Source: Stenotrophomonas sp. UBA2302
GTDB taxonomy: Bacteria > Pseudomonadota > Gammaproteobacteria > Xanthomonadales > Xanthomonadaceae
Assembly: GCA_002345545.1 (NCBI GenBank)
Contig: DDVW01000040.1
Location: 1 to 17,862, forward strand
Direction of reading: 5' to 3'
Length of the DNA stretch: 17,862 nucleotides
Positions 16,780-17,862 of the stretch are shown piece after piece (the stretch's first letter is position 1; each line of letters starts with the position of its first letter). Both the position numbers and the translations under genes were made by a program. Below the pieces are notes generated by a model, which saw nothing but the letters and a program-made list of their open reading frames with translations, had not been told where the DNA came from and made no database searches.

Positions 16780-17862
16780 TGGCCGCGCCCAATGACAACG
16801 CACGTCCGGTGATGATCATGGCCGGCGGTACCGGCGGTCATATCTTCCCGGGCCTGGCCGTGGCCAAAGTGTTGCGCGCGCGTGGCGTGCCGGTGACATG
16901 GCTGGGTGCCGAGGGCGCGATGGAAACCCGGCTGGTGCCGCAGCACGATATCCCCATCGACACGCTGGCTATCTCCGGCCTGCGCGGCAAGGGCAAGCTG
17001 GCGCTGCTGACTGCACCGGTGCGGGTGATGCGGGCGATCCGCAGTGCCGGCTTCGTGATGCGCCGCTGCCAGCCGCGTGCGGTGATCGCCTTCGGCGGTT
17101 TTGCGGCCGGCCCGGGCGGCATGGCGGCGCGGCTGATGGACCTGCCGTTGCTGGTGCATGAGCAGAACCGCGCACCGGGCATGACCAACCGCATCCTGTC
17201 GCGTTTCTCCCGGCGCCTGCTGACCGGCTTCCCGGGCAGCTTCGCCAATGGCCGCGAAGAGGTGGTCGGCAATCCGGTGCGTGCCGAAATCGCCGCGTTG
17301 CCGGTGCCCGAACAGCGGCTGGCCGCTCGCAGTGGGCCGATGCGCCTGCTGGTGCTGGGCGGCAGCCAGGGCGCGCGCGCCCTGAACAATGCGGTGCCCA
17401 AGGCGCTGGCGGCGCTAGCCGATGATGCCGGCATCGAGGTCTGGCACCAGTGCGGCGAGAAGCTGCATGAAGAGGCGCTGGAGGCCTATCGCGAGGCCGG
17501 CGTGAGCGGCCGTGTCGATGCCTTCATCCAGGACATGGCCGCCGCCTACGACTGGGCCGATGTGGTGGTGTGCCGGGCCGGCGCTTCCACCCTGGCCGAG
17601 CTGTGCGCGGTGGGCATCGGCAGTGTGCTGGTGCCGTTCGCCGCGGCGGTCGATGACCACCAGACCCGCAATGCCGAATACCTGGTCGAGCGCGGCGCTG
17701 CCGAGCTGCTCAAGCAGGACGACGCGCTGGCCACCCATCTGGAAGGCGTGCTGCGCGCGCTTGCCAACAATCCGGCCCGTCGCATGCAGATGGCGCAGGC
17801 CGCGCGTGCGCTGGCCAAGGTCGATGCGGCCGAACGCATCGCCGACATCATTCTCGAGGAAG
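16779..17862 (+). CDS. murG: UDP-GlcNAc: undecaprenyl-PP-MurNAc-pentapeptide GlcNAc transferase MurG (3' end outside window)
   Basis: MurG adds GlcNAc to lipid I to form lipid II on the cytoplasmic face of the inner membrane. I translated 361 codons; the frame is open to the right edge, so the last part of the gene is missing, probably only a little. Visible motifs are [15 protein letters not shown] (15-29, the first glycine loop for the acceptor), [21 protein letters not shown] (127-137), [20 protein letters not shown] (glycine loop of the nucleotide domain) and [11 protein letters not shown] (265-275) with E274 in the UDP-GlcNAc site, then [14 protein letters not shown] 16779 overlaps the ftsW stop as TGATG; GGAGGG at 16765-16770 is a strong ribosome site. 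In relatives murC and ftsQAZ follow. Confidence 0.96.
   Translation, partial: MAAPNDNARPVMIMAGGTGGHIFPGLAVAKVLRARGVPVTWLGAEGAMETRLVPQHDIPIDTLAISGLRGKGKLALLTAPVRVMRAIRSAGFVMRRCQPRAVIAFGGFAAGPGGMAARLMDLPLLVHEQNRAPGMTNRILSRFSRRLLTGFPGSFANGREEVVGNPVRAEIAALPVPEQRLAARSGPMRLLVLGGSQGARALNNAVPKALAALADDAGIEVWHQCGEKLHEEALEAYREAGVSGRVDAFIQDMAAAYDWADVVVCRAGASTLAELCAVGIGSVLVPFAAAVDDHQTRNAEYLVERGAAELLKQDDALATHLEGVLRALANNPARRMQMAQAARALAKVDAAERIADIILEE

Noticed and set aside
15163..16803. A 546-codon antisense open frame opposite mraY-ftsW
   Set aside because: His/Gln-rich composition is the mirror of Leu/Val membrane-protein codons; no motif or start signal.

Overview
The window is about 17.9 kb of GC-rich, densely packed bacterial chromosome. 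It carries the first nine genes of a division and cell wall (dcw) cluster plus its upstream neighbourhood. The gene set, the GC-rich codon use, lpoA/yraN beside rsmI, an A-type rnpB and a dcw cluster with no murD between mraY and ftsW all point to a gammaproteobacterium of the Xanthomonadaceae (Xanthomonas/Stenotrophomonas/Pseudoxanthomonas/Lysobacter relatives). This placement is inferred from gene content and order; no database search was run.

Region 1 (1-466): the 3' end of thiL (thiamine-phosphate kinase) on the + strand, meeting a minus-strand operon tail to tail. Region 2 (467-4491, minus strand): a four-gene overlapping operon read lpoA, yraN, a YdjM-like membrane protein, then a GlcD/D-lactate-dehydrogenase type flavoprotein. 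Region 3 (4492-6124, plus strand): divergent from lpoA, rsmI overlaps a 240-residue gene of unknown function with a possible nuclease-like core. Region 4 (about 6148-6823): rnpB (RNase P RNA) with a visible 13-bp P1 helix and its own candidate promoter, then about 260 bases with no gene. Region 5 (6824-7594, minus): an NRDE/TANGO2-family protein. Region 6 (7595-7922): an AT-rich control region with a perfect DnaA box, a strong -35 element and five 10-bp-phased GG repeats that look like a MraZ operator. Region 7 (7923-17862, plus): mraZ-rsmH-ftsL-ftsI-murE-murF-mraY-ftsW-murG, with murG cut by the window end.

All eight dcw junctions overlap (GTGA, ATGA x4, an 11-nt overlap, TGATG x2). There is therefore no intergenic base in 9.9 kb, and the genes should be co-transcribed and translationally coupled. 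Together they make the lipid II pathway (MurE, MurF, MraY, MurG) and the septal synthase FtsW-FtsI with FtsL. MraZ and RsmH head the operon as regulator and 16S rRNA methylase. LpoA upstream is a further peptidoglycan gene, and RsmI methylates the same 16S nucleotide (C1402) as RsmH.

No mobile element, CRISPR array, tRNA gene or clearly new multi-gene system is visible. The points most worth checking are the missing murD, the five-repeat MraZ operator, the DnaA box upstream of it, a codon-use break with an 11-bp tandem repeat inside murE, and the unknown gene between rsmI and rnpB.
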